Assembly (NCBI GenBank): GCA_964522515.1
Contig: CAZFWC010000005.1
Coordinates: forward strand, 1 to 43,737
Length of the DNA: 43,737 nucleotides
Direction: 5' to 3'
Source of the DNA: CAYNCE01 sp964522515
GTDB taxonomy: Bacteria; Patescibacteriota; Patescibacteriia; UBA2196
Position 1 is the first letter of the stretch. Each line of letters starts with the position of its first letter. Position numbers and translations under genes: made by a program. Of the stretch, positions 30,878 to 39,380 are shown piece after piece. The notes beneath the pieces are model-generated. The model did not search any database, had not been told where the DNA came from, and saw nothing but the letters and a program-made list of their open reading frames with translations.

Positions 30878-31348
30878 TTAAAAAATAACAGTGCCACCCA
30901 AACTCAACAAACTAACAATAACCCCTGAAATACAAATTCCTAAAAATATTAATAAAATTGATTCCCAATATTTAAAATTAAATAACCACGCAGCGACAGA
31001 GCCAGTCCACGCGCCAGTCATTGGCAAAGGAATTGCAACAAATAAAACTAAAGCTAGTTTTCCCCATTTTTCATATTTATTTTTAAATTTTTTACGCGTT
31101 CTTTCAAAAAGCCAGTTAAAAAACTTTTCGCAAATTTTAAAATTTTGCATTAAAAACTTAACAAAATATTTCCAAAACAAAAGTAAAAAAAACACTGGAA
31201 TTATATTTCCTAAAACTGACAAAAAATAGGCTGGAACTACACTCATTTTATAACTTAAAAGAGCAATTGGCAAGGCAACGCGCAATTCGCCAATTGGAGT
31301 CATCGCAGTTAATAGTGTTTTTATTTCTGGAATTAAATTTATTTCCAT
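30878..31348 (-). CDS. COG2426 small multidrug export-like membrane protein
   Basis: 156 residues from the ATG at 31348. An upstream in-frame start at 31405 would translate repeat sequence and is rejected. About four or five helices and the family signature TAMTPIGELRVALPIAL, NIIPVFFLLLF, a charged loop RTRKKFKNKYEKWGKLALVLFVAIPLPMTGAW and a glycine-rich end. The family is annotated as small multi-drug export, but substrates are not established. It lies 12 nt upstream of tpiA. Confidence 0.8.
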   Translation of the reverse strand: MEINLIPEIKTLLTAMTPIGELRVALPIALLSYKMSVVPAYFLSVLGNIIPVFFLLLFWKYFVKFLMQNFKICEKFFNWLFERTRKKFKNKYEKWGKLALVLFVAIPLPMTGAWTGSVAAWLFNFKYWESILLIFLGICISGVIVSLLSLGGTVIF

Positions 31349-31393
31349 TTTACAAGTTGATTCAATTTCTAAATTATAATTTCTAATTTCTAA

Positions 31394-31425
31394 CCCGCCT
31401 GCCAAAGTCTTGTACGGTGGGCAGG
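31394..31425. repeat. GC-rich dispersed repeat, copy a
   Basis: CCCGCCTGCC (31394-31403) with GGTGGGCAGG around AAAGTCTTGTAC. Nearly identical to copy b 114 nt on. The region 31406-31598 has no ORF. Confidence 0.8.
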
Positions 31426-31507
31426 TAAAATAAAAAATATCTAATTCTAAAATTAAAATTTATTTTAGAATTTAGAAATTATTGAATTGAAAATTTTATT
31501 AGGTGAA

Positions 31508-31543
31508 CCCGCCTGCCTGCCAAAGTCTTATACGGTGGGCAGG
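31508..31543. repeat. GC-rich dispersed repeat, copy b
   Basis: CCCGCCTGCCTGCC with GGTGGGCAGG around AAAGTCTTATAC. It differs from copy a by one base and an extra TGCC (or CTGC) duplication. It stands just after dacA on the minus strand. Confidence 0.8.
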
Positions 31544-31598
31544 TTATAATTTAGGTGAATTAGAAATTGAACAAATATATTCTTAAAAAAAATCTGTA

Positions 31599-32498
31599 TT
31601 ATTCCCAAATGTAGTTGCTTTCAACCCAATCTGTTAGAGATTTTGTGTCTTGAAAACGATTTTCATCAGAATTTGAATTTAAAACAACACTTATAATTTC
31701 TGAATTATTTTTTAATTTAATCACACTGGAAAAACAATATCCTGCTTCATCAATAAAACCAGTTTTGCCACCTAAAATTTTTAAGTAAGAATTTAATAAT
31801 TTATCTGTGCTTTTTGCTTGATGTTTTTTTCCTGACAAACTGACAAAAGTGTAATTTTTTTGTAATAATATTTTTTGAATTATTGAATGCTTTATTGCTA
31901 ATTTTAAAATTTGCGCCACTTCAAAAGCAGTTGAAACATTTTTCTCGCTTAAACCAACTGCGTCTTTAAAAAAAGTTTTCTCAAGTCCTAAACCTTTTGC
32001 TTTAATATTCATTTTTTTTACAAATTCTTCTTGAGTCATTTTTGTTGAATGAACCAAAGCCATTGTGGCATCATTGTCTGAAGCAATTAAAGATAAATGC
32101 AATAAATCTTTAGCTAAAATTTTTTCATTTAATAATAAATTTGCGCGTCCGTCATTTTTATTTAAATCATTATTTTGAATTTGAATTTCAGCTTGCAAAT
32201 CTGGATTAGTATCTAAATAAACTAAGGCAGTTATTAATTTTGTAATACTGGCAATTGGTTTTTGTTGATTTGAATTTTTATTAAATAAAATTTTTCCTGT
32301 TTTTTTATCAATAATAATTGCGCTAGTTGCTGAAATTTTTACACCTAAATTATTATTTATAATTCTTTGCGGGCTTGCCTGCCTGTCCGCCGTAGCTTTA
32401 GCGAAGGAGGATTCTTGCGCACCCAAAACATCACCTGAATTTAAAGGCAATAATATCTGACTGGAAATTAAAATTGTGAAAAGTAGATTTGCTAACAT
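31599..32498 (-). CDS. dacA: D-alanyl-D-alanine carboxypeptidase (DacA/PBP5 family)
   Basis: Exported low-molecular-weight PBP that trims peptidoglycan pentapeptides. From the ATG at 32498 (1 nt after the proS stop) there are 299 residues. The N-terminal signal segment LLFTILISSQILLPL is followed by SFAKATADRQ from a dispersed repeat (32373-32410), then the mature domain: ASITKLITALVYL (SxxK, catalytic Ser), LIASDNDATMAL (SxN) and LGGKTGFIDEAGYC (KTG). No C-terminal amphipathic anchor is obvious. The repeat-derived peptide lies between signal and enzyme, where it should be harmless. Confidence 0.92.
   Translation of the reverse strand: MLANLLFTILISSQILLPLNSGDVLGAQESSFAKATADRQASPQRIINNNLGVKISATSAIIIDKKTGKILFNKNSNQQKPIASITKLITALVYLDTNPDLQAEIQIQNNDLNKNDGRANLLLNEKILAKDLLHLSLIASDNDATMALVHSTKMTQEEFVKKMNIKAKGLGLEKTFFKDAVGLSEKNVSTAFEVAQILKLAIKHSIIQKILLQKNYTFVSLSGKKHQAKSTDKLLNSYLKILGGKTGFIDEAGYCFSSVIKLKNNSEIISVVLNSNSDENRFQDTKSLTDWVESNYIWE
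32373..32410. repeat. GC-rich dispersed repeat inside dacA
   Basis: GCTTGCCTGCCTGTCCGCC then GTAGCTTTAGCGAAGGAGG: one of the best-preserved family members. Read on the minus strand it gives SSFAKATADRQAS. Confidence 0.85.
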
Positions 32499-32499
32499 T

Positions 32500-33933
32500 T
32501 TAATACGCCTTTGCCAAATAAACTCTAGACTCTGTTTCTTTTGCACAAACAATACATTTGCCTTTTTTGTTTTCTGCATAAACGCGAGTTGTTGCTTTGG
32601 TGTCGTATTTAATTTGTTCTTCGCATTTTTTTGAATTACACCAATTTACAACAGCAAAAAAATTTTCTTTTTTAAAATCTGCTTTTAATTTTTCATAATC
32701 AGAATATTCTCTAATATTTTCTTTAAAATTTTTCTCACTTGTTTTTAATAAATTATTTTGAATCTCATCTAATAAATTTTTTATTTTATTTTTTACTTGC
32801 CCTAAGCTTGTTGAAGGGTTTAATTTTATTTCTTGCTTTTCACCAGTGTCTCTACGAACTAAAATTATTTGTTTTTTTTCTACATCTTTTGGTCCAACTT
32901 CAATTCTAATTGGCACACCTTTCATTTCCCACTGATTAAATTTCCAACCCGGAGTATTTGTGTCATCCCAATCTATTTTATATTTTATATTTTTAAGATT
33001 CTTTTCTAAATTTTTTATATAATTTTTTACTAATTTTTCTTCTTCTTGAGTTTTATAAATTGGAATTATTATTATTTGAACTGGCGCAATTTTTGGTGGC
33101 AAAATTAAACCTTTGTCATCTCCGTGAGCCATAATTATTCCACCGATCATTCTTGTTGAAACTCCCCAACTTGTTGGCCAAGGTGTTTTGTCTTTTCCAT
33201 CTTTGTCTAAAAAATTAATTTCAAAAGTTTTTGCAAAATTTTGCCCCAAAGAATGCGAGGTTCCCATTTGTAAAGCTTTTTTATCTTTCATCATTGCTTC
33301 AATTGATTTTGTGTATTCAGCGCCAGCAAATTTTTCAGCTTGAGATTTTAATCCATCTAAAACATAAATTCCTAAAAATTCATTTGCAAAATCTTTATAC
33401 ATTTTTAAAGCAGAGTTGACCATTTCTTCAGCTTGTTTTTTTGTTTGATGTAAAGTGTGACCCTCTTGCCATAAAAATTCTGTTGTTCGCAAAAATAATC
33501 TTGTTCTCATTTCCCAACGCACAATATTGCACCACTGATTAACTTTTAAAGGCAAATCACGATAAGAGTGCACCCACTTAGCAAAAGTTTTATACATTAT
33601 TGTTTCTGAAGTTGGACGAATTGCTAGCCGTTCTTCTAATTTTTTTCCTCCTGCTTCTGTAACCCACGCAACTTCTGGCGCAAATCCTTTGATGTGTTCT
33701 GCTTCTTTTTTAAAATAACTTTCAGGAATTAATAAAGGCAAATAAACATTATCAACGCCTAAATCTTTTATTTTTTTATCTAATTCGCATTGAATATTTT
33801 CCCAAAGCGCGTAACCATAAGGTTTAATAATCATACAACCTTTAACATCTGAATATTCAGCTAAATCAGCTAGTTGAACAATTTCATTATACCAATCAGA
33901 AAAATTTTTAGATTGTGGAGTTAATTTTTTCAT
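32500..33933 (-). CDS. proS: Prolyl-tRNA synthetase, archaeal/eukaryotic-like short type
   Basis: Charges tRNA-Pro. 477 residues, from the ATG at 33933 which overlaps the rseP stop (ATGA). It lacks the bacterial-type editing insert and has instead the type 3 plan: DVKGCMIIKPYGYALWENIQ, RPTSETIMYKTFAKWV, WCNIVRWEMRTRLFLRTTEFLWQEGHT (motif 2 region), TSWGVSTRMIGGIIMAHGDDKG (motif 3), an anticodon domain and a C-terminal zinc-like domain with WCNSKKC and GKCIVCAKE. NPSTSLGQ at about residue 373 is the translation of a short repeat at 32801-32818. Confidence 0.93.
   Translation of the reverse strand: MKKLTPQSKNFSDWYNEIVQLADLAEYSDVKGCMIIKPYGYALWENIQCELDKKIKDLGVDNVYLPLLIPESYFKKEAEHIKGFAPEVAWVTEAGGKKLEERLAIRPTSETIMYKTFAKWVHSYRDLPLKVNQWCNIVRWEMRTRLFLRTTEFLWQEGHTLHQTKKQAEEMVNSALKMYKDFANEFLGIYVLDGLKSQAEKFAGAEYTKSIEAMMKDKKALQMGTSHSLGQNFAKTFEINFLDKDGKDKTPWPTSWGVSTRMIGGIIMAHGDDKGLILPPKIAPVQIIIIPIYKTQEEEKLVKNYIKNLEKNLKNIKYKIDWDDTNTPGWKFNQWEMKGVPIRIEVGPKDVEKKQIILVRRDTGEKQEIKLNPSTSLGQVKNKIKNLLDEIQNNLLKTSEKNFKENIREYSDYEKLKADFKKENFFAVVNWCNSKKCEEQIKYDTKATTRVYAENKKGKCIVCAKETESRVYLAKAY
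32801..32818. repeat. CCTGAGCTTGTCGAAGG-type repeat inside proS
   Basis: CCTAAGCTTGTTGAAGGG, a near-palindromic element read in frame as NPSTSLG. A third repeat type, different in sequence from the GC-rich family. Confidence 0.6.
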
Positions 33934-35096
33934 AAGCCAAAGCCCGTAAAGATTTCTCCTCCCCAACGAGCTAAATCTTTGTAAGTAATAAAAACAATTA
34001 AAATCATTAAAACCGCAAAACCAAGAGTGTGGACAATATTTTCAATTTTTTGATTAGCTTCTTTACCGCGAATTTTTTCAATAATTAAAAATAAAATCCT
34101 GCCTCCATCTAAAGCTGGAAAAGGTAAAATATTTATTAAAGCTAAATTAAGTGAAAGCAAAGCAGCAAATTGCAAAACATAAACTACATCTAAATCAATC
34201 ATTTGCCCAGTAAAAACCGCAATTCCAATTGGACCAGCAAGCTCCACAGCCATTTCCCCAGTAGAAAAAATACTTTTAATAATCCCAGCCAGAGCAACAA
34301 ACAAAGCAATTAATAAATTGTAAGTTCCTTTAATTCCTAACCAAATTGAGTAGTACCACGAGTAAGAAACAACGCCAGTTTTTGCCAAACCAATTCCTAA
34401 GACTGGAGTTTTATTTGAAGTTTTTAAAATTTCTGGCGTAGCTGTTATATTTATAATTTCAGAGTTTCTTAAAATTTCTAATTCAATTTCTTGATTTTCT
34501 TTTTGCGAAATATAATTTTGAATATATTCTACTGAATCAATTTTATTATTGTCTAATGAAACAATTGAATCATTAATTTGCAAACCTGCTAAGTCAGCCG
34601 GTGAATTTTTATTTATTGAAATAATTTGAATTTTTTCATTTTTAATTTGACTAGCTTGGCCTTGAACAGCTTGATCTAAAATTGTTGGCGCGCCAATATT
34701 AAAACAAATTGCCAATAAAATTGCGCACAAAACAACATTCATAAAAACACCTGCTGAAAGCATTATTGTTCTTTGCCAAATTTTTTTTGAACCAAAACTG
34801 TCAGGCTCTTTAATTTCAGTTGCATTTTCACCTTTAATTTGCACAAACCCGCCAATTGGAATTAAATTTAAAGAGTAGACTGTGTTAGGAGCTAACTCTG
34901 CTTTAAATTTTTTACCCCAGACTATTTTCTTTTTTTTATTTTCATCTTTATAAATTCCAACTACTCGCGGAGGAAAACCAAAACCAAACTCGTGCACTTT
35001 TGTTTTAAAAATTCGCGCAGTTGCAAAATGCCCTAGCTCGTGAGCCAGGACAAGAACGCCTAAAATTATAATAAAAGCTAGAATTGTTATAAACAT
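33930..35096 (-). CDS. rseP: RIP metalloprotease RseP (site-2 protease)
   Basis: Zinc intramembrane protease that cleaves anti-sigma factors or signal-peptide remnants. 388 residues from the ATG at 35096. An open frame to 35186 would add 30 residues, but these translate a dispersed repeat (35101-35195). Visible parts: AHELGH zinc site in the first helix, the EFGFGFPPRV segment, GGFVQIKGE, a central PDZ domain (KNSPADLAGLQINDSI) and NILPFPALDGGRILF near the C-terminus (LDG motif). Ends in TGA overlapping the proS start. Confidence 0.92.
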   Translation of the reverse strand: MFITILAFIIILGVLVLAHELGHFATARIFKTKVHEFGFGFPPRVVGIYKDENKKKKIVWGKKFKAELAPNTVYSLNLIPIGGFVQIKGENATEIKEPDSFGSKKIWQRTIMLSAGVFMNVVLCAILLAICFNIGAPTILDQAVQGQASQIKNEKIQIISINKNSPADLAGLQINDSIVSLDNNKIDSVEYIQNYISQKENQEIELEILRNSEIINITATPEILKTSNKTPVLGIGLAKTGVVSYSWYYSIWLGIKGTYNLLIALFVALAGIIKSIFSTGEMAVELAGPIGIAVFTGQMIDLDVVYVLQFAALLSLNLALINILPFPALDGGRILFLIIEKIRGKEANQKIENIVHTLGFAVLMILIVFITYKDLARWGGEIFTGFGL

Positions 35097-35100
35097 AAAG

Positions 35101-35195
35101 TTAAGAAAAAAAGAAATTAAGAAATCAAGGGCTATCAAAATTTTCTTTGAAAATTTTGACTTTACCTCAATTTCTCCCTTTCTCAATTTCTCAAT
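35101..35195. repeat. Composite A/T repeat between frr and rseP
   Basis: AGAAATTAAGAAATCAAGG, then an inverted repeat CAAAATTTTCTTTGAAAATTTTG (35138-35160), then CTCAATTTCTCCCTTTCTC. It is the relative of 29936-30013. Translated on the minus strand it gives KGEIEV then KSKFSKKILIALDFLISF, a false N-terminal extension of RseP. Confidence 0.6.
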
Positions 35196-35197
35196 TT

Positions 35198-35743
35198 CTA
35201 AAGTTGTATTTCTTTCTCTTTTTTTTCTCCAATTTCTTCAACTTGATCATTGTATTCTCTAGTTATTTTATCTAATTCTTCAATTAAACTATATTTTTCA
35301 TCTTCTGAAATTTCTTTATTTTTTTCTTGTTTAATAATTTCTTCTTTAATTTTATCTCGTAAACCACGCAAAGAAATTTTGCCATTTTCTATTTTTTCGC
35401 GCAACATTTTAATAATTTCTTTTCGTGTTTCTTCTGTCATTGAAGGAATTGATAAACGCAAAAAATTACCTTCATTTTTAATCACTAAACCAATGCTAGC
35501 AGTTTCAATTGCTTTTTCAATATTTTTTAAAACGGTTTTGTCCCAAGGTTCAACCAATAATTGTTTTGGTTCTGGACACGAAATACTTGCGATTTGATTA
35601 ACTGGCATTTTTGAACCGTAAATATCAACTTTAATATTTTCAATTAACGAAGGTGTTGCTCTATTTGTTCGAACACCAGAAATATCTTGATTAATATGCT
35701 CAATTACTTTTTGAAAGTCTTGTCTTTTGTCTTGAATATTCAT
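35198..35743 (-). CDS. frr: Ribosome-recycling factor
   Basis: Splits post-termination ribosomes together with EF-G. 181 residues, normal length. Signatures: GVRTNRATPSLIENIKVDIYG, SISCPEPKQLLVEPWDKTVLKNIEKAI, LRLSIPSMTEETRKEIIKML and the helical domain with REYNDQVEEIGEKKEKEI. Lies 5 nt after the lipoprotein gene and before rseP. Confidence 0.96.
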   Translation of the reverse strand: MNIQDKRQDFQKVIEHINQDISGVRTNRATPSLIENIKVDIYGSKMPVNQIASISCPEPKQLLVEPWDKTVLKNIEKAIETASIGLVIKNEGNFLRLSIPSMTEETRKEIIKMLREKIENGKISLRGLRDKIKEEIIKQEKNKEISEDEKYSLIEELDKITREYNDQVEEIGEKKEKEIQL

Positions 35744-35748
35744 AAAAA

Positions 35749-36843
35749 TTATTTTATATTTTTCATCCCCATATAAATTACATTTGGATTTGTTTGATCA
35801 ACAGCTAATGCTCCAACTGATAATTTTGTCGGCAAAGTTGACGCAAGCCAAGTTTTACCTTTATCAAAAGTTCTGTAAAAAGCATTTCTAGTTCCGTAAT
35901 AAATTTGATTATCATCTCTTGGGTTAATTGCTAATTCTCTAACATAAACTTCTCCAGCTGGTGTTAAAATATTAATCTCATCCCAAGTTTTGCCACCGTC
36001 ATCTGATTTTATTAAACCAAAATTAGATCCATAAAGCAAGGCGTCATTTTTTGTTAAATCAAAAATTAAATCATTAAAAGAAGTTACGCCTTTTCGTTCT
36101 CTTCTTTTTTGTAAATCCTCTTTTGTAGTTGGAAAATAATTATTTTTTAAATTTATCCAATCACTGCCACTGTTTTCACTTTTAAAAATTCCTTTGCTAG
36201 CTGTTCCAACATAAACAATGCTATTTTTTTTAGGATTAACAAGAATTTTTTTAATAATCGCGCCTTCAAGTTGAAAAATCTTTTCCCAAGATTCACCTCC
36301 GTCAATTGTTTTGTGAATTTCCCCGCTAGATGTTCCTAAATATAAAACTAAATTATTTGTTGTGTCAATTGTTAAAGCAGAAATTATATATTTTTCTCTG
36401 GTTTCCCAATAAAGAGAATCCCAATTTTTTCCTAAATCAAGACTTTTGTAAACATTTTTTCCAGTTGAAATATATGCTACACCACTATTTTGCGGATCCA
36501 AAGCAACATCATAAATTGTTCCATCTTTAAAAATATTACGCCAATTCTCACCAGCATTATCTGAGTACCAAAGTCCGTTATTTGTTGAACCTAAAAAAAT
36601 ATTTTTGTGATTTAAAGGATCTATTTTAATTTGATTAACTCCAAGATTATTAATTGTAGTTGCTTTTTTATTTTTGTATTCAATTAAACTTGAATTTTGA
36701 AAATTTTCACCAAAATCAATTGATTTAAAAATTCCTCCTCCACTGGTTTTAGATTTTGACCCCAAAGACAAATCACTTAAACTGCAACCAGTTAAAGTTG
36801 TGGTGAGAATTAAAATTATAAAAAGAAAAATTATTTTTTTCAT
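35749..36843 (-). CDS. Lipoprotein with BNR/YCF48-like beta-propeller repeats
   Basis: 364 residues. Lipobox: LILTTTLTGC, so Cys near residue 20 becomes lipidated after signal peptidase II cleavage. The mature part is a series of about six units of the type GIFKSIDFGENFQ, GLWYSDNAGENWRNIF, NVYKSLDLGKNWDSLY, EIHKTIDGGESWEKIF, each with the SxDxGxxW Asp-box of BNR/sortilin or photosystem-stability (YCF48) propellers. Such propellers bind ligands or partner proteins at the cell surface. No catalytic residues are claimed. Gene lies 5 nt upstream of frr. Confidence 0.88.
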   Translation of the reverse strand: MKKIIFLFIILILTTTLTGCSLSDLSLGSKSKTSGGGIFKSIDFGENFQNSSLIEYKNKKATTINNLGVNQIKIDPLNHKNIFLGSTNNGLWYSDNAGENWRNIFKDGTIYDVALDPQNSGVAYISTGKNVYKSLDLGKNWDSLYWETREKYIISALTIDTTNNLVLYLGTSSGEIHKTIDGGESWEKIFQLEGAIIKKILVNPKKNSIVYVGTASKGIFKSENSGSDWINLKNNYFPTTKEDLQKRRERKGVTSFNDLIFDLTKNDALLYGSNFGLIKSDDGGKTWDEINILTPAGEVYVRELAINPRDDNQIYYGTRNAFYRTFDKGKTWLASTLPTKLSVGALAVDQTNPNVIYMGMKNIK

Positions 36844-36876
36844 ATTTATATTATTTAAATTAATTTAATTAATAAA

Positions 36877-37734
36877 CTACGCTGTGCCCAAAGCAACTAT
36901 ACAACTTTGTTGCATTTTTTTGGGAATAAAATTTTCGTTTTCTAAATTTTCAAATTTATCTAAATTAAACAAATTATTTGTAAGCTTATTTATTCTTTTT
37001 TCTGCGATTTTACAATATTTTTTATTAATTTCAAAACCAACATAATTTCTATTATTTAAAACACAAGTCGCTGCGGTGGATCCGCTTCCCATAAAAGGAT
37101 CCATTATTAATCCGTTATCTGGCGAACCAGATAAAACCATTCTTTTTAATATTTCTATTGGTTTTTGAGTTGGGTGATTTTCTCTTTCAGGAGATTGCGC
37201 GTGAATTCTTGAATTACTCCAAACATCTTTAGGATTACACCCTTCTTCAAGCCATCTTTTTCCTACAAAAATTGAACGCATTCTTGCTTTTTTTGTTTCT
37301 TCATCATACGGAATTCTTATAGGATCTAAATTAAAATAATATTTTTTTTTATTTTTAACAAAAAAACCTATATTATCGTGAACGGAAGAAAATTTTCTAG
37401 TGCTCCCTCCCATACTTGGTACCCTTCTGTCCCAAATAATTTCATTAATCATAAAAAGTTTTTTTTTCATAAAAGAAAAAATTTCAGGACTAAACTGCCA
37501 AGTTAAAAAAATATAAAAACTTCCAGTTTCTCTTAACTTTGGAATAACTGCATTAATCCATTTTTTACTCCATTCTAAATATTCTTTTGGTTCTAGTTTG
37601 TCTGACTTATTTCCATAATCTTTACCAAGACAATAAGGTGGATCAGCTACTATTAAATCTAAAGAATTATCAGGAATTTTTTTTACACCCAACAAAACAT
37701 CTTCATTAAAAATTTTATTTAATATTTCTTTCAC
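36877..37734 (-). CDS. Site-specific DNA methyltransferase (beta class), type II modification enzyme
   Basis: SAM-dependent base methylase (adenine-N6 or cytosine-N4). 285 residues. The catalytic motif IV DPPY is near residue 31 (LIVADPPYCLGKDYG), followed by a target-recognition stretch (WDRRVPSMGGSTRKF ... RWLEEGCNPKDVWSNSRIH), the NHPTQKPIEIL motif X and the SAM site DPFMGSGSTAATC. The order IV-TRD-X-I is that of the beta class. It overlaps the upstream nuclease gene by 4 nt (ATGA-type). The recognition site cannot be read from sequence. Confidence 0.88.
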   Translation of the reverse strand: MKEILNKIFNEDVLLGVKKIPDNSLDLIVADPPYCLGKDYGNKSDKLEPKEYLEWSKKWINAVIPKLRETGSFYIFLTWQFSPEIFSFMKKKLFMINEIIWDRRVPSMGGSTRKFSSVHDNIGFFVKNKKKYYFNLDPIRIPYDEETKKARMRSIFVGKRWLEEGCNPKDVWSNSRIHAQSPERENHPTQKPIEILKRMVLSGSPDNGLIMDPFMGSGSTAATCVLNNRNYVGFEINKKYCKIAEKRINKLTNNLFNLDKFENLENENFIPKKMQQSCIVALGTA

Positions 37735-38327
37735 AAAATTATACTTTTTGAATTACTTTTTAATAAATCTAAAAATTCTTTTCTTGTTCTGTGTTCAGAT
37801 TCGTGATGATAAAAAGCTTGAATTTTATCATTTCTTGGATTAACATATATTGGCATAAATTGTGGAGAAAAAAGAACAAGATAAGCTGGATCAAATTTTA
37901 TAACAATATTTTCAAAATGAATTCCAAAACAAACATAAATTAAATTGTAATTAGAATTTGAAGAATATTGCATATATAATTTTTCAACAGCAACAATATC
38001 GTTTTTATTTTCCTTTTTAGACATACTATGAACTTTAATATTCACAAAATATATTTCATTTTTTATTTTAATTTCACAATCGTGCAAACAAGTATCTGGT
38101 AAATCAAAAATCACATTATTTATTTTTAATTTTTTTCTATTATATTGTAATTGTTGTGTAATCACTTGTTCAACAAGCCAACTAACAGATCTTGTGTGAG
38201 GTTTAAGACCATAAGGCAAAACCTTTTTATCAGTAATATTAAAAGATGGTAAAATTTCAAGTAAGTCCGTAAAAATATCATCTAAAAAATTTATATTATC
38301 AAGAATTTTTTTAGTTTGTTTTGTCAT
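37731..38327 (-). CDS. Putative type II restriction endonuclease, partner of the methylase
   Basis: 198 residues, reading into the methylase gene with a 4-nt overlap, which is the usual arrangement of a type II pair. A possible catalytic core is LHDCEIKIKNEIYFVNIKVHS: an Asp on one strand, then (N)xK on the next, resembling the D-x(n)-DVK core of HincII/EcoRV-type enzymes. By eye the C-terminal RTRKEFLDLL resembles the GTREEW segment of HincII, which is from memory and weak. The second acidic residue would be Asn, so activity is uncertain. Context and a PD-(D/E)xK-like core support the call. Specificity is unknown. Confidence 0.65.
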   Translation of the reverse strand: MTKQTKKILDNINFLDDIFTDLLEILPSFNITDKKVLPYGLKPHTRSVSWLVEQVITQQLQYNRKKLKINNVIFDLPDTCLHDCEIKIKNEIYFVNIKVHSMSKKENKNDIVAVEKLYMQYSSNSNYNLIYVCFGIHFENIVIKFDPAYLVLFSPQFMPIYVNPRNDKIQAFYHHESEHRTRKEFLDLLKSNSKSIIL

Positions 38328-38333
38328 AAAATT

Positions 38334-39338
38334 TTAAAAAGCTAACAATAAATTCTCCAAAACCAATCTTGGATTTACATTTATCTGTAAATATCTCTTT
38401 GTTTGTTCAATATTATTTTGCAAATTTACTAAGTTTAGCAAAGAATATTTTTGAGCCAACAAATCAATTTTTTCTTTCTCTACTGTATTTATAATTTTAT
38501 CATTTTGTTGCAATTTACACAAGGTTAAATCTCGAACTACAAGTTGCCACAAATTTAAAATTGGAGTTAAAATATTTATTTTATTAATTAAAGAATCTTT
38601 GTTTTTTAAAAATTTTTCAGCAAATTTAAATTTGCTCACACGATTTGATTTTGCTAAAGACAAAAATAAATTTAATTGCGTTTGATAAGCCTGCCACATT
38701 TCTTTGTTGCGCAAAAAAGAAATTGCTCTGCCGGGTCGTCCATTTGAAATATTTGATAAATTTATTGCTTGGTTAGAATCTAAATTTTGCGCAATTAAAT
38801 AATTATAAATATCTTTTTTATTAACAGGTAAAAATTTTATTTTCTGCGTACGAGACAAAACAGTTGTTGGAATATTTTTAATTTTATCTGCAATCAAAAT
38901 AATAATTGTGCGTTTTGTTGGTTCTTCTAATGTTTTTAAAAGCGCGTTTGCAGAAGCTAAATTTAAATTTTCAGCATTTTCAATTATCGCGATTTTGTAA
39001 GATTTAAAAAACGAATGCACGCTTAATTTTTTTTCTAAATTTCTAATTTGCTCAACTGTAATATTTTTTTTATCAACTTCTTTTTTTAACCAAATTACAT
39101 CAGGATGAATATTTTTTTGAATTTGTTTACAGTGTTCGCATTTCCCACACGGAATTTCATCAGAAGAATTTTTAGAAAAATAACACATTAAATTCTGCGT
39201 AAATTTTTTAACTAATGTTTTTTTGCCTAATTGTTTTGAACCACAAAAAAGATAAGCGTGAACCAACTTATCATTTTTAATTGATAATTCTAAAAAATCA
39301 GTTATATTTTCGTGCCCAATAATTTCCCAATTAAACAT
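38334..39338 (-). CDS. holB: DNA polymerase III subunit delta-prime
   Basis: Clamp-loader AAA+ subunit. 334 residues: HAYLFCGSKQLGKKT (Walker A-like), a four-cysteine zinc module (CGKCEHC with an upstream Cys), the IAIIENAENLNLASANALLKTLEEP segment and VLSRTQKIKF, where the SRC arginine-finger motif of the family reads SRT. The P-loop is nearly complete, so it could also serve as a gamma-like subunit, but length and lack of tau domains favour delta-prime. The restriction pair follows 6 nt downstream, as if inserted into this operon. Confidence 0.88.
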   Translation of the reverse strand: MFNWEIIGHENITDFLELSIKNDKLVHAYLFCGSKQLGKKTLVKKFTQNLMCYFSKNSSDEIPCGKCEHCKQIQKNIHPDVIWLKKEVDKKNITVEQIRNLEKKLSVHSFFKSYKIAIIENAENLNLASANALLKTLEEPTKRTIIILIADKIKNIPTTVLSRTQKIKFLPVNKKDIYNYLIAQNLDSNQAINLSNISNGRPGRAISFLRNKEMWQAYQTQLNLFLSLAKSNRVSKFKFAEKFLKNKDSLINKINILTPILNLWQLVVRDLTLCKLQQNDKIINTVEKEKIDLLAQKYSLLNLVNLQNNIEQTKRYLQINVNPRLVLENLLLAF

Positions 39339-39380
39339 AATTTTTTAATTGTCACTTATTTACTCTTTTTAAATAAAACT

